Shown: positions 10,360-21,984, numbered from the stretch's first letter. The stretch is DNA of 64,000 nt from Capra hircus (GCF_001704415.2 NC_030811.1:53061591-53125590); one strand, 5' to 3'. A program made the numbers and translations. The notes: generated by a model not told the origin, from the sequence alone.

Positions 10360-12323
10360 AAGAAGTAAGGAGATACGAATCAAGACCATCCCCAAGAAAA
10401 AGAAATGCAAAAAAACAAAATGGCTGTCTGAGGAGGCCTTACAAATAGTTGTGAAAAGAAGGGAAGCGAAAAGCAAAGGAGAAAAGGAAAGATATACCTA
10501 TTTGAATGCAGAATTCCAAAGAATAGCAAGGAGAGATAAGAAAGCCTTCCTCAGTGATCAGTGCAAAGAAATAGAGGAAAACAATAGAATGGGAAAGACT
10601 AGAGATCTCTTCAAGAAAATTAGAGATACCAAGGGAACATTTCATGCAAAGATGGGCTCAATAAAGGACAGAAATGGTAGGGACCTAACAGAAGCAGAAG
10701 ATATTAAGAAGAGGTGGCAAGAATACACAGAAGAACTGTACAAAAAAGATCTTCATGACCAGATAATCATGATGGTGTGATCACTCACCTAGAGCCAGAC
10801 ATCCTGGAGTGTGAAGTCAAGAGGCCCATAGGAAGCATGACTACGAAGAAAGCTAGTGGAGGTGATGGAATTCCAGTTGAGCTATTTCAAATCCTGAAAG
10901 GTGATGCTGTGAAAGTGCTGCACTCAATATGCCAGCAAATTTGGAACACTCAGCAGTGGCCACAGGACTGGAAAAGGTCAGTTTTCATTCCAATCCCAAA
11001 GAAAGAAAATGCCAAAGAATGCTCAAACTACTGCACATTTGCACTCATCTCACATACTAGGAAAGTAATGCTTAAAATTCTCCAAGCCAGGCTTCAGCAA
11101 TACATGAACTGTGAACTTCCAGATGTTCAAGCTGGTTTTAGAAAAGGCAGAGGAACCAGAGATCAAATTGCCAACATCCACTGGGTCATGGAAAAAGCAA
11201 GAGAGTTCCAGAAAAACATCTATTTCTGCTTTATTGACTATGCCAAAGCCTTTGACCATGTGGATCACAATAAACTATGGAAAATTCTGAAAGAAATGGG
11301 AATACCAGACCACCTAACCCGCCTCTTGAGAAACCTATATGCAGGTCAGGAAGCAACAGAACTGGACATGGAACAAGAGACTGGTTCCAAATAGGAAAAG
11401 GAGCACGTCAAGGCTGTATATTGTCACCCTGCTTATTTAACTTATATGCAGAGTACATCCTGAGAAACGCTGGGCTGGAAGAAGCACAAGCTGGAATCAA
11501 GATTGCCAGGAGAAATATCAGTAACCTCAGATATGCAGATGACACCACCCTTATGGCAGAAAGTGAAGAGGAACTAAAAAGCCTCTTGATGAAAGTGAAA
11601 GAGGAGAGTGAAAAAGTTTGCTTAAAGCTCAACTTTCAGAAAACGAAGATCATAGCATCCGGTCCCATCACTTCATGGGAAATAGATGGGGAAACAGTAG
11701 AAACAGTGTCAGACTTTATTTTTCTGGGCTCCAAAATCACTGCAGTTGGTGATTGCAGCCATGAAATTAAAAGATGCTTACTCCTTGGCAGGAAAGTTAT
11801 GACCAACCTAGACAGCATATTCAAAAGCAGAGACATTACTTTGCAACAAAGGTCTGTCTAGTCAAGGCTGTGGTTTTTCCAGTGGTCATGTGTGGATGTG
11901 AGAGTTGGACTGTGAAGAAAGCTGAGCGCCGAAGAATTGATGGTTTTGAAGTGTGGTGTTGGAGAAGACTCTTGAGAGTCCCTTGGACTGCAAGGAGATC
12001 CAGCCAGTCCATTCTGAAGGAGATCAGTCCTGGGTGTTCATTGGAAGGACTGATGTTGAAGCTGAAACTCAAATACTTTAGCCACTTGATGCGAAGAGCT
12101 GACTCACTTAAAAGACCCTGATGCTGGGAAAGATTGAGGGCAGGAGGAGAAGGGGATGACAGAGGATGAGATGGTTAGATGCATGACGGACTCAATGGAC
12201 ATGAGTTTGGGTGGACTCCAGGAGTTGGTGATGGACAGGGAGGCCTGGCATGCTATGGTTCATGGGGTCTCAAAGAGTCAGACATGACTGAGCGACTGAA
12301 CTGAACTGAACTGAAGAAGTAAG
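10360..12323 (+). mobile_element. BovB LINE, 1.94 kb, 5'-truncated, 10-bp duplication
   Basis: The largest BovB copy here, body 10370-12313. It begins in the linker between endonuclease and reverse transcriptase, runs through the whole RT and C-terminal region, and ends in GAACT repeats. AAGAAGTAAG is repeated at 10360-10369 and 12314-12323. It lies only 97 bp beyond the end of the previous BovB insertion's duplication and in the same orientation. Confidence 0.94.
10376..12295 (+). pseudogene. BovB ORF2 remnant with several frameshifts
   Basis: Three long overlapping frames cover most of the RT. 10349-10780 holds the linker and RT N-terminus; 10777-11394 holds RT fingers and palm start (AGFRKGRGTRDQ, then FIDYAKAF); 11277-11861 holds the rest of the palm with YADD at 11532-11543. 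A further frame, 11774-12121, holds the C-terminal part. Frame breaks fall near 10757, 11357 and 11844, with more 3' of 12100, and look like small deletions relative to sister copies in this window. The endonuclease is absent. Dead copy. Confidence 0.88.
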
Positions 12324-13931
12324 AAATAATAATAGGAATCTGTCTGCATTCTTAATCTTACCAGTATTGTCTTCATCAAAAGACAAAGTCTTTGGGAATT
12401 ATTGACCCTAGTGTTTTTAAACCACCCAATTCCAGTTTATCGTTATCTCCAGCTTATTGAAATTTTCTTGTCCTTGTATTATTAAATTAAATATGTGACT
12501 GTCTATTCAAGCCCAGGGACCAGAAAAAATTTCCCTAAAGCGTTGAAAATCCCAGAAAATTTGGAGTTGGAGTTGAAAATTACATGCTCCCCGGGCTGGT
12601 ACATCTTTTTAACTCTCTGACACCCAACAAGGGTAGAATATGATATAGAGGCAAAGCTACATAGAGTTTGATTTATTTACTTAAGAGGCCAAAAGAGACT
12701 TACATTTCTCAATGCAGAAGAAACTGCAACTCTTGAAGACATTAGAACTAGAACTCTGAAAGACTGGTAGAACTTAGGCTCTAGGCTAATGGATGTTAAG
12801 ATTTTTCAGGGGCAGAAGGAGCTCTTTTGAGGGAGCCATGTCTCATTAGAGATTCCTTTCCCTCTGTCCTTCACAGCCCTACCCAGAAAAGTATATGCTG
12901 GTGAAATTGAGCCCTCAACAAACTACCCAGTATCTAATTTACTAAACAAAATCCCTCTTGAGTATACCCTCCACCCTGCCCAAGATCAGCTTCAATTTGC
13001 CAGTGCAGCATCACTCCCGGCTGTTTTTTTTTTTTTTACTAGAATGGACATATTTTTTCACTTCTGTTTATTTTTGCCCCAAAGCTTTTGGCATTTCCCT
13101 CCGGTGAGTCACACTGTGGGACCATCTCAAGATGACCTTCTTACAGGATGTTTCTCTTCCCAGAGTAGATGGGAAATTGGTATAAGCAGCCTGTCCCAAT
13201 ATGTTACTGAATAGCATGTGGGGATTCTAATAAAGAAATGTTATTTCATCTGTCACCAAAGCCACTTGATGGATGGACTTACAGGGAGACAGCCTTCTAG
13301 ATCTTTCCCTCACTATAGACAAAGTGGAAAAACGAAAACCAGGTTCTTAGGGGTTTACTCAAATCAGGTGAATACAGGAATCAGCCCTTCTACTATTTCC
13401 ATTACAGAAGATTAGAACAATCCTTTGAGAATTCAGATTTTGCAACAAAATAATTGAACTAACAGAAGTGAGACAATAAAAACAAGAGGAGAGAAGGCAG
13501 GGAGTGCTCAGAGTCCCACATTTCCCCAGCACACTTACACTCACGCTTTAAGCCAGGTCAGCGCTATTCTTGACTTCTGGACCTCCAGCCTTCCTCCTGT
13601 CCCTCAGTTTGGAAAAATCCCCTTCCCTGTTCATCGCTTCCTGTTCTTTGCTCTCAGAGCGCTTTGTACCTTCCTCTACCAAAGTACTTAGCAGTCTGGG
13701 ACTGTGCTTAATTTTGTAGTGGTCACCCACCTTTCCCATGCTCCTCTCCCCCATTTACAGGGTCTCAGGGGCAGGGGAGTGGGCCAAAACTGTCTCTGTA
13801 TCTTTGTCACCAGAGATGTAGTGTGACACAGCCTAGTGCAGCCACGATGGCGGCGGTCATGGGGTCAGGGATCCTGGTGAACTTCTGTTCATTGTGTGCA
13901 AATGAGTATCTGGATTTTCCTGTTCTCTTCA
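12324..13931. other. Intergenic sequence, nothing firmly recognised
   Basis: AT-rich and GC-moderate blocks without exon or named repeat. A T run sits at about 13024-13038. Confidence 0.4.
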
Positions 13932-14196
13932 CACTGGGTCAGGAAGATCTGCTGGAGAAGGGATAGGCTACCCACTCCAGTATTCTTCAGCTTCCCCTGT
14001 GGCTCAGCTGGTAAAGAATCCACCTGCAACATGGGAAACCTGGGTTCTAACCTGGGTTCGATCCCTGCATTGGGAAGATCCCCTGAAGAAGGGAAAGGCT
14101 ACCCACTGCAGTATTCTGACCTGGAGAATTCCATGCACTGTGTAGTCCACGGGGTTGCAGAGTCAGACACAACTGAGCAACTTTCACTTTTCACAC
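13932..14196 (+). mobile_element. Bov-tA SINE with partial internal duplication
   Basis: A complete SINE (13988-14196) is preceded by a 56-bp SINE middle segment (13932-13987) that duplicates the 'aggctacccactccagtatt' region found again at 14097-14116. The full copy has its own short repeat ('acctgggttc' twice at 14038-14060). Near-matching TCTTCACAC (13927) and TTTTCACAC (14188) could be one duplication enclosing the whole structure, which would make it a single rearranged insertion. Confidence 0.85.
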
Positions 14197-14356
14197 AATA
14201 CTTCCCTCTCCCGCTCTTCAATTCTGTCGGCCACTTGCTTCTTTTCTCCCCTTGGATTCATGTAAGAAAAAATTTAAGTATCAGCGAAAATTACAAGGTA
14301 CATGTGAGTTTTGATTATAAATATTCATTGGGAAATTAGGAAAACTACCAATGTGT

Positions 14357-14466
14357 ATTCCTACTGCACTTGCCTGAAGAACCCCATGGACAGAGCAGCC
14401 TGGCAGGCTATGGTCCATAGAGTTGCAAAGAATCAGACATGACTGAAGCAACACATTCCTACTGCA
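14357..14466 (+). mobile_element. 5'-truncated Bov-tA SINE with 12-bp duplication
   Basis: Only the last 86 bp of the SINE (14369-14454), lacking the tRNA-derived head and so both Pol III promoter boxes. ATTCCTACTGCA is repeated exactly at 14357-14368 and 14455-14466. Confidence 0.93.
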
Positions 14467-15789
14467 TGTCAAAATGTTGAGGCTTGCTTTACTGTTTCTG
14501 TTGAGCTTTGACTTCTGTACATGGCAGACATTTTTTGGCTCTTGACTGCCTGGTGTTCAAGCTTCCTTTCTTCTAGTAACAACATCTTGTTTTGTTTTTC
14601 TTGAAGTGGGGAGGTAGTTGTCTTCCCCCATTGGGCGCAGTCTTGGTGATACTGGTTCAAGGTAGCCCACCCTCCCTTAGCCTGGGATGCGTTATCAGTG
14701 GTCACTACTGGTACAGTGTGGGGTTGGGGAAGGGATGTTTTTTACTTAACTTTTACAATGAACAGTTTTCAAATTAAAGATTTAAAAAAAGAGTAATATT
14801 GACCCAGAAGATCTGGCTGGATGCAATGAATTTTCCTGTTAAATCAGTTTGAACAGCAACCAGAGGCCTGGCCTCTTCTACTCAACTGCAGAGTCCCAGG
14901 AGAATGTAGACAGCCCACGTCACACTCCTGAAGTTGCCAAAAATCCCTGTAAAATGATTGAACACATGTCTTTCCTTGGGGTTGAGAGGATATAAATCAC
15001 AGTGGACTGCTTTCAATTCCTGATTCTTTGTCTTAGGGGCAGCGGAATCAATCACTCTCAGGTTTGTTTTCTGGATGTTTTTTAAATCTCCTAAATTATA
15101 ATAGCAATAACCATTACCGTATGCAAGAAAAGTAAACACATCTGTCCTGGTAGCTGTATTTCATCCCAGGATACAAACTTCCTGTGTGATGATGGAGTTG
15201 AATGGGCCTCTATCACTCATCTTTGCAGCTAGTCCCATGGACAAGAGTGACCCTGAAAGGGTTCAGCATGAAGAATGAAATGGTTTCTGAGCTTAGAACC
15301 GGCAGCTTACGTGACATAAAGATCGACACAGCCGTGGCCCATGTATCATCAGCAGTAAGAGGAGGGGTCTTTTCCAAGTTCACAAGAAGAAAGAAAGGGA
15401 ATGCCAGAAACTTTCCAAAACAAATCAAGGCTCAAGTCAAGCAGTCTGTCTCAGGGTCTGTCTTTGGTTTCTGGCCTTATCTGCCATGTTTGTGTAGCTT
15501 GAGAAAAGATGGCTGAAGAACTTCACACAAATAAGTAATCATATGAAAGCTCTTAATACTTTCCAGAGAAGCAGGATTCAAATTTAAACTAGTTCCTCTT
15601 GGGTGGAGCAGATACAGCATCTAGTTTCCAATAACTGGTATATGTAATGTTTAAAATGAAGCACATTTTCAATGCTGGTATACACCCTAACCCCCAGTGG
15701 GGTCACCTGATACTTACCCGTCGATGTTATCAGATGAGAAAGAACTTCAGGATCAGGAGGCAGGGTGCCTTCTTCATGGAGAGAGGATG
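14467..15789. other. Intergenic sequence, nothing recognised
   Basis: No repeat or exon that I can support. The 104-codon frame at 15202-15516 has no recognisable motif. Confidence 0.4.
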
Positions 15790-15985
15790 GATTTTAAGGA
15801 GAGACATTTGAGTTTGAATGTGGACTGGCTCTGCCATTGGCTGTAGGAACTCAGGCAAGTCTCTTTGTAACAATGAAGTTCCATGACCTCCTCTATGAAA
15901 TGGGAAAACCATCTACCTGGTGATGTCTTGGTGAACATCCAGTACATGTTAGAGACTTAAAAAGGGTAGCTGTTATTGTTACTTC
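15790..15985 (+). mobile_element. MIR SINE
   Basis: Shows the MIR block order: 'tggctctgccattggctgta', a degraded 'aagtctctttgtaac' core and 'ctatgaaatggg', then a tail with 'tgttattgttac'. Ancient and diverged. Confidence 0.65.
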
Positions 15986-16546
15986 TGATTTTGCAGAATT
16001 GGGTATCTACAGCTAAAGTGAACCTCCAGGGAATGCCTATTTCACCATGTGGTAACAATGTCAGAGGTTGAGGCTAGGTCTTCCAGACCTACTTATGGGC
16101 CTCCCAATAGACTCCTTTTCAACAGAAGTGCTTTTCTGCCTGTTGATATTTGTAACTCAAAGATCAAATCAACTCACTCCCCACCCCAGCCCACCAGCAC
16201 AATGCAACTATAGCACTAAGCAAACCTCCCATACTTTCTGTGTAGTGGGAGCGGGGAGGGCAGGGCTAACATTGCTTCTAGTTAAAGATTCTGCAGACTT
16301 CTAAATTTCTCTGATCTCAGCCAACATGTGGCCAGAGTCTCCCTTTTTTACCTCCTTGAGCCCCCCTCCTTTTCTTGAATTTTTGGCACCATTTCCTCTC
16401 TACTGTCAGGCTGCCCAGGGAACCCCAACACTCCTCTGGCCTTCTGCTGAGCAGGTTTAGTCCACAGGGCCTATCCTCTGGGTTCGGCTAACACAGAAAG
16501 AAGTTATTTCTCTGAGATTCCTGGGACCAGATTTTTAATATTTACA
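15986..16546. other. Intergenic sequence, nothing recognised
   Basis: GC-moderate, no named repeat, no coding signal. Confidence 0.4.
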
Positions 16547-16764
16547 TAAGTAACATCTAAGTCCTGGTGGCTCAGAAGGTAAAGCGTCTGCCTGCAATGC
16601 GGGAGACCTGGGTTCGATTCCTGGGTCGGGAAGATCCCCTGGAAAAGGAAATGGCAATCCACTCCAGCACTCTTGCCTGGAAAATGCCATGGACGGAGGT
16701 GCCTGATAGGCTACAGTCCATGGGGTTGCAAAGAGTTGGACACGACTGAGCGACTAAGTAACAT
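16547..16764 (+). mobile_element. Bov-tA SINE with 10-bp duplication
   Basis: Well-preserved copy (16557-16754). Box B is intact (GGTTCGATTCC near 16610); box A is modified (TGGCTCAGAAGG). TAAGTAACAT is repeated exactly at 16547-16556 and 16755-16764. Confidence 0.95.
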
Positions 16765-16883
16765 AAGCACAAAATGGTATAAAAATCAAAATATACTTTA
16801 GAAAATTGTCTCCCTCCCACCCATGCCCAGCAACATATAGTCCTTCCTTGCTTACTGGTATTGGTTTCTTATTTATCTTTCCC

Positions 16884-17113
16884 GTTGTGTTGTTTAGTCA
16901 CTAAGTCATGTCCGACTCTGTGACCCCATAGACTGTAGCCTGCCAGGTTCCTCTGTCCATGGGACTTCCCAGGCAAGAATACTGAAGTGGGTAGCCATTT
17001 CCTTCTCCAGGGGATCTGTATGACCCAGGGATTGAACCCGCATCTCCTGCATTGGCAGGTGGGTTCTTGATGACACTGAGCCAAGACAGTCCCTTCTTGA
17101 CACCTGGGAAGCC
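16884..17113 (-). mobile_element. Bov-tA SINE with small insertion near its head
   Basis: Full-length reverse copy. Close to its tRNA-derived end, about 17 extra bases (17084-17100) separate GAGCCA from CACCTGGGAAGCC. TTCTTGA occurs at both 17064 and 17094, suggesting a local 30-bp slippage duplication. Confidence 0.9.
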
Positions 17114-17150
17114 AAAGGTGCTCTCTATTCCTTTAAAAACTTCTGTGTGT

Positions 17151-17222
17151 GTATCTCTCTCCCTCCCTCCCATCTTTATTTATTTCCCTTTCTTCCTTTC
17201 CCCCTTCTTTCTCCCTTTCTTT
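17151..17222. repeat. Pyrimidine-rich low-complexity tract
   Basis: Interrupted TC/TCCC run of about 70 bases with almost no purines except one ATTTATTTATTT block. Confidence 0.8.
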
Positions 17223-17408
17223 TAAATGAAACATAATTTAACTTAATAAAATAGGTGCATAGTTTAAGGCCACTGCTAAATTTAGGCTTTTTCTGTCCTC
17301 TCAGTGTTCTCCAAACCTTTATGCTTTGTCTCCCCTATCATTAAAAAATTTCCTAAGGCACACAAAAAATATGTAATTATTCACTCATTTATAAAGTATA
17401 ACCATGTC

Positions 17409-17478
17409 ACTAGTAACATTTATATTATGAAATATTAATTTACTAATTACTAGTAACATTTATATTATGAAATATTAA
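17409..17478. repeat. Two exact 30-bp direct repeats, 40-bp period
   Basis: The 30-mer beginning ACTAGTAACATTTATATTAT occurs at 17409-17438 and 17449-17478, separated by ten bases. No mismatch between copies, so the duplication is recent relative to the AT-rich surroundings. Confidence 0.95.
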
Positions 17479-18044
17479 AATAGAAAATAAAATCAGGATG
17501 AAAATTTGAATACTTAATTTTTAAAATTTGATTAGTATATAATATTTGTGCTTTCTAAAATATTACTATTAGTATTTTTAATAGGATCAATGTGTTGAAT
17601 ATGCTTTGTCATGTCTGAAAATTTTGGGTGATCCTTTTGTGAGATAACATTCAACTGTCTGGTTATATGTTCAGTATATTTTGATACTTGGTTTCAAAGT
17701 CCATCAGAGCTGAAAAAGACACATTACAGAGATGTAGATCCAAAAGGAAATAATACCTCATTAGATAAGCTTTATTAACTCCCAACATGCATTTTTCAAT
17801 ACCATCTTTTACGTAAAGACATTTGTTGAAATTTTTCCTGAGTTAAGGGTTTGGCTTTTTTTTTTTTTTTTTTTTTTTTGGTAATACACACAGAGTAAAT
17901 GGGAACATTTCCAAACATCTGTTTTCAAAATGCTCTTGCCATAGATTAAGTTTCTTTTGGAAGGAAATTACTTTTTCACTAAATGTTAAAGTATCACTTC
18001 TACTTAGGGCATACTATTAGTACTTTACTTAAAAAAAAATGTGC
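17479..18044. other. AT-rich intergenic sequence with poly(T) tract
   Basis: Contains a T run at about 17856-17879 and no element body that I can name beside it. Confidence 0.45.
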
Positions 18045-18260
18045 TAGATGACATATTGGGGCTTCCCTGATAGGTCAGTTGGTAAAGAATCTGCCTGCAA
18101 TTCAGGAGACATGGGTTCAATTCCTGGGTTGAGAAGATTCCCCTGGAGAAGGGAAAGGCTACCCACTCCAGTGTTCTGGCCTGGAGAATTTCACGGACTG
18201 TGTAGTCCATGGGGTCGCAAAGAGTCGGGCACAACTGAGCGATTTCCACTTAGATGACAT
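18045..18260 (+). mobile_element. Bov-tA SINE with 10-bp duplication
   Basis: Body 18055-18250, of the subtype with 'gaaaggctacccactccagt' and a GTGTAGTCCATGGGGTCGC 3' half. TAGATGACAT is repeated exactly at 18045-18054 and 18251-18260. Confidence 0.95.
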
Positions 18261-18808
18261 GTTAACAATGGCCACTTGCTCATCTGCAACCCTTGTCTTT
18301 TTGTGAAAGAAAGAAAGAATGCCGGACCCATGCTCAGTTCTACAGTTTCTTTAAATACACTGCCCTGAGACAGCTTGTGAGTACGTGGCCACTCCCCATC
18401 GCGTGGTGAAGAGTTATAAAGTTCCTCCTAGTTGAAGACTTTGTTTTTATGAAATGAACCACATTGATAACACCCACAGGCATGTGAACTTTGGCATGGT
18501 TAACATCCTGCAGGCAATCACTGGTGGAGCGCTGGACCCAGAAGCATGAGAAGACACCTCACCTGTCCTCACCGCAACTCCCTCTCTCTCTGTAAGTTGT
18601 CTGCTTGCAGTAACCGCAGCCATGTGAGACCCTCTGCCTGCCTCTTGTCTGGACTAAGGGAGGGCACCTTAATGAACTGATGTATCCCATGGAGGATGTG
18701 TACCCCACTTGGAGATTCTCTCCACAAAGGACTCTCTCCCATTAAATTCAAAAAAGCTTTATTTTGTGCTTTACTCTGTGAACTATCCCTCTCTTCCTTC
18801 TTTCTTTT
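18261..18808. other. Intergenic sequence, nothing recognised
   Basis: No repeat or exon that I can support. Confidence 0.4.
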
Positions 18809-18916
18809 TTGCCACACCACATGGCATGTGGGATCTTAGTCCCTGACCTAAAGATGGAGCCTATACCTGCTGCAACGGAAGCATGAATTCCTAACCCCTG
18901 GACCCCCAGGGAAGTC
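18809..18916 (-). mobile_element. CHR-type SINE (tRNA-Glu derived), short form
   Basis: Matches the cetartiodactyl CHR-2-like unit in reverse: 'gccacaccacatggcatgtg', 'ggatcttagtccctgacc' and a terminal CCCAGGGAAGTC. Older than the Bov-tA copies, since the family is shared by whales, hippos and ruminants. Confidence 0.8.
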
Positions 18917-21145
18917 TTCCCTTCCTTCTTTTAATGAAAATACCTCCCAGACTCAGTCTCCACAGCACTGTCTCCTCAAGGGACTTCACTAGGGTTGTTC
19001 TGGGAAGGTCTGGCAAGTTGTCCTCAGCAGTCCCCACTGGCCCACTCCCAGTGCCTGAGGCAGGTAGATGGTCAAAATGACAATGTCTGGCCACTTCCAT
19101 TTATTAAGCAATGATTTTGTGTTGATCCCTATTCTTAAGTGTTCCATAAAAACAGTCCATTCTCTCTGTTCACTATAGGTATTTTCTATAACGTCTCCCT
19201 AAACACTGAATTAGTTCTGAAACACCTCTTCCAGGGAAATGCAGGATTTGTTTCTTAATAGATTCTGATCACAGCATTTGGCTCAACCAAACATTAGGTA
19301 ACCTTGTTTTATGTGTGTTAAAGAAACCTTATTTAACATACATTGTTGCTGCAATAATATTAAATTCATGGCCAACAGCATACAACACATGCCTAAACAA
19401 AATCTAACTCACACTTTTCTCCATAAGGCACATCATAGCCTTCTTGTGCTCAAGAACACTAGACGGCACTTCAGCACTATGCATGGGAGCCCTTTTAAAC
19501 AGCAAAATCACCAACAAAAAAGCAGAAAGATGCAGAAAATGTGGCACTGAACAGACTGCCAAAAGGACATGTGTTTACATTAGGAGAGCTGAAACAAGAA
19601 GGCAATGTTGCCTCATTTGCCCTCTGTTGAGAATGTGCCGATTGGGTAACTCAAATTTTTCATCACTCTGCACATACTCATGCATGACCACAAAGTGAGC
19701 AAGTATTGATTTGAGGATTACAAATCAATTTTAATTAGTAAGTGATGCAAATATAGAACCCACTAATAATGAGGCTTCCTTGGTGAAATAGTCACTTTGA
19801 CAATGATACCTGAGCTGGAAGGAACCTCAGAAATCTCTTCTGGCTACTTTCTTTGAGACTTTGGGAGGATAGTATAGTGAGGTAACTTATCCAAAAACAT
19901 CCTTTGCATGTGTGATACACCTGGAACGAGATTCTAGGTCTCTCATACCCAGTTGTTGCCCTTCCCATCACATGTTATTGGGACCAAATGCAACCATTTT
20001 AACTTGCTGGTGGCACTATATGCAAAACTTTGTGCACACTTCCTCCAGATTATTCTCTGCAATAATAAAAATTTGCTTTTGATGAGAATGTTCCATTTGA
20101 GGTCTTATAGTATATGGGCACAATGAACAACATGTATATTTAAAAAAGGAAAATCTCAATCCTGAATGAAATGAGATATTAAAAGAACTCAATAAAATAT
20201 TTGCAGCGAGAATAGGCTTTGACTTTTTAAAATTTAAGTTCCCCAGTGAGCCAATTCATAGATGGATAACACGAGGGGGAAATGATGTGGAAAAAGGCAA
20301 ATGTGCTGTGGAATTAGAGATGTGATCATGTGATGTATAAATGCATAAATAGGAAAGATGTGCCGAGATGTGGTATTTTAGTTGGAAAGTTACTAACATA
20401 TGCATATTTATAAATGTATTTTGATGCAAGAGGATCTCATTTTTTTTTATATTCCAACAATTATACAAAATTAGGTTATTCCTTATTTGGCTAAAGAAGT
20501 ATAGAATTTAAAACTCAAGGTAAAAACAGCTCATAACTAATATGGCCTGCAGGCTGTTTGATAAATGTGCATACTTAAACCTATGAACTAAAAAAAAAAA
20601 AAAGAGAAGAAAGAAAGAATAGGCAAAGATTTAGTATGTTCTCTGAATAAGATTCTCTGCTTATCATCAATAAGTAGATACAGATACATTATTTCTTTTA
20701 CATATAAGATTTTTAATTCAAAGAATTGCAAGCCACCTTTCTTGCTAAGACTTTCTACATTCTGGAGTCCCTTTCTCACCACTATTATAAGTTCTTCTAT
20801 TCATTTGGAATGATAATTCAGAGGTCCTTATCTAATATTTATGCAACACCTTCAGATACATGGTATGATAAACTTTTCTGTTACTTACAGAACAAGATAG
20901 TTACAACTCTATTCATTTATTGCACTTTTCACATCATTAGAGAAGGAAGTTAAAGTTCTTATTCAAGGCCCCAACATCCCATTTATTTATCCATTTCTAT
21001 CTGAATTGGTGTCTCAGAATCCATTCTTTGTACCCGTTAAGATAAATGATGTAATTCTCACTCATGCACAACATTTTCTTACAGTTAATTTTGTAATGAA
21101 CCATCTCTCCCCCAAAACAGAGCCTCATTTGTTTTAAGGATAATT
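18917..21145. other. Intergenic sequence downstream of CPVL
   Basis: Mostly unrecognised DNA. 19858-19965 weakly resembles a reversed MIR ('gaggtaacttatcc', 'gagattctaggtctctcata'). An A run followed by GAAA repeats lies at about 20590-20617, and a T run at 20442-20449. No exon of the next gene was seen. Confidence 0.4.
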
Positions 21146-21151
21146 TTTATT
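21146..21151 (-). promoter_or_regulatory. CPVL: Candidate CPVL poly(A) signal
   Basis: AATAAA on the minus strand (TTTATT on plus), 126 bases 3' of the CPVL stop codon. It is the first canonical hexamer downstream of the stop that I found, giving a short 3' UTR with cleavage expected around 21115-21135. Inferred from sequence only; a further hexamer lies near 20985. Confidence 0.55.
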
Positions 21152-21276
21152 GATGAGGAACATTTTGCAGTTTTAAAAGGATAATTTTGTTATTTATGTA
21201 ACATTTTATGTCTTAAAAATTTTCTTTTCAAAGATTAAAAGCCATGATGGTCTCCTTTAGGAAAGCAGCTTATCCA
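21152..21276 (-). other. CPVL: Probable CPVL 3' UTR
   Basis: Sequence between the CPVL stop and the candidate poly(A) signal. It contains no repeat that I recognise and is AT-rich. Confidence 0.55.
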
Positions 21277-21381
21277 TCAATAAGGATCCCATCCTCTTCC
21301 AAAAATGAATCGATTAATCATGTCAAAAGATCGCAGAGGCTGGTCATAGGGCAAAATGTGGCCTCCACCTCGAACAATTAC
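21277..21381 (-). CDS. CPVL: CPVL terminal coding exon
   Basis: CPVL is a serine carboxypeptidase-like glycoprotein of peptidase family S10, linked in the literature to macrophages and the secretory/lysosomal pathway. This exon codes 34 residues and a TGA stop (21277-21279). It opens VIVRGGGHILPYDQP, the S10 motif holding the catalytic His (codon 21358-21360), and closes with FDMINRFIFGRGWDPY. The acceptor is AG at 21382-21383, preceded by a long pyrimidine tract. Phase is 0, matching the CAG donor end of the exon at 48720. The frame is intact. As I recall the human protein, it ends two residues later (PYVG), so this copy stops slightly earlier. The next coding exon upstream is 27.3 kb away. 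Confidence 0.95.
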   Translation of the reverse strand, partial: VIVRGGGHILPYDQPLRSFDMINRFIFGRGWDPY

Positions 21382-21984
21382 CTTAAAGAAGAAAAACAGA
21401 AGAAAAGCTGAAATTTAGAAAACTGGATATTCTAAATACATGGAAACCTTTAATTTGGATTAAAATGTTCTTAAAGCTTACATGAAATAAAGAACATAGT
21501 GTATCGGTCCATGCTTTTGGATATGCTGATTGTCTGCTTTTGATAGCATTAATAATAGGTACCTTAAGGTAAGAAAGTTTTCAAATCGTGTAGTTATTTG
21601 ATTTTACACCAAATTGCATCCATCTTTCATGTATATGAAACTGGAAAATTTTTCTTTGTCTTTTTTTTAGGTGGGAGCTGTCTGCTTCTCCATGCTATGC
21701 TGTAACTCTTACCTTGTTAGGGGCCTGAGGTTGGGAGACCTACCCCAGACCAGCTCTGGTTGCAACTAGGTAGAGAAATGTACCTAATTTACCGTTCAGT
21801 AAGCTGGTCCATTGGCCTTCACACTAAGCTACACCTTTTACCTTAATTACACCTTCTACCTTAGTCTTTACCAGTAATAAAGGAGATATTTTGAGTCTCA
21901 AAAAAATTAAAACAACAACAAAAAAGAACTCCTTGACACCTGAAATTTTAAAAGGCCTAAAATTTTTTTGAGCAGCAAAAAATT

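Noticed and set aside
1..21145. A neighbouring gene downstream of CPVL
   Set aside because: No exon of any gene expected near CPVL in mammals was recognisable; frames here are short or lie in repeats.
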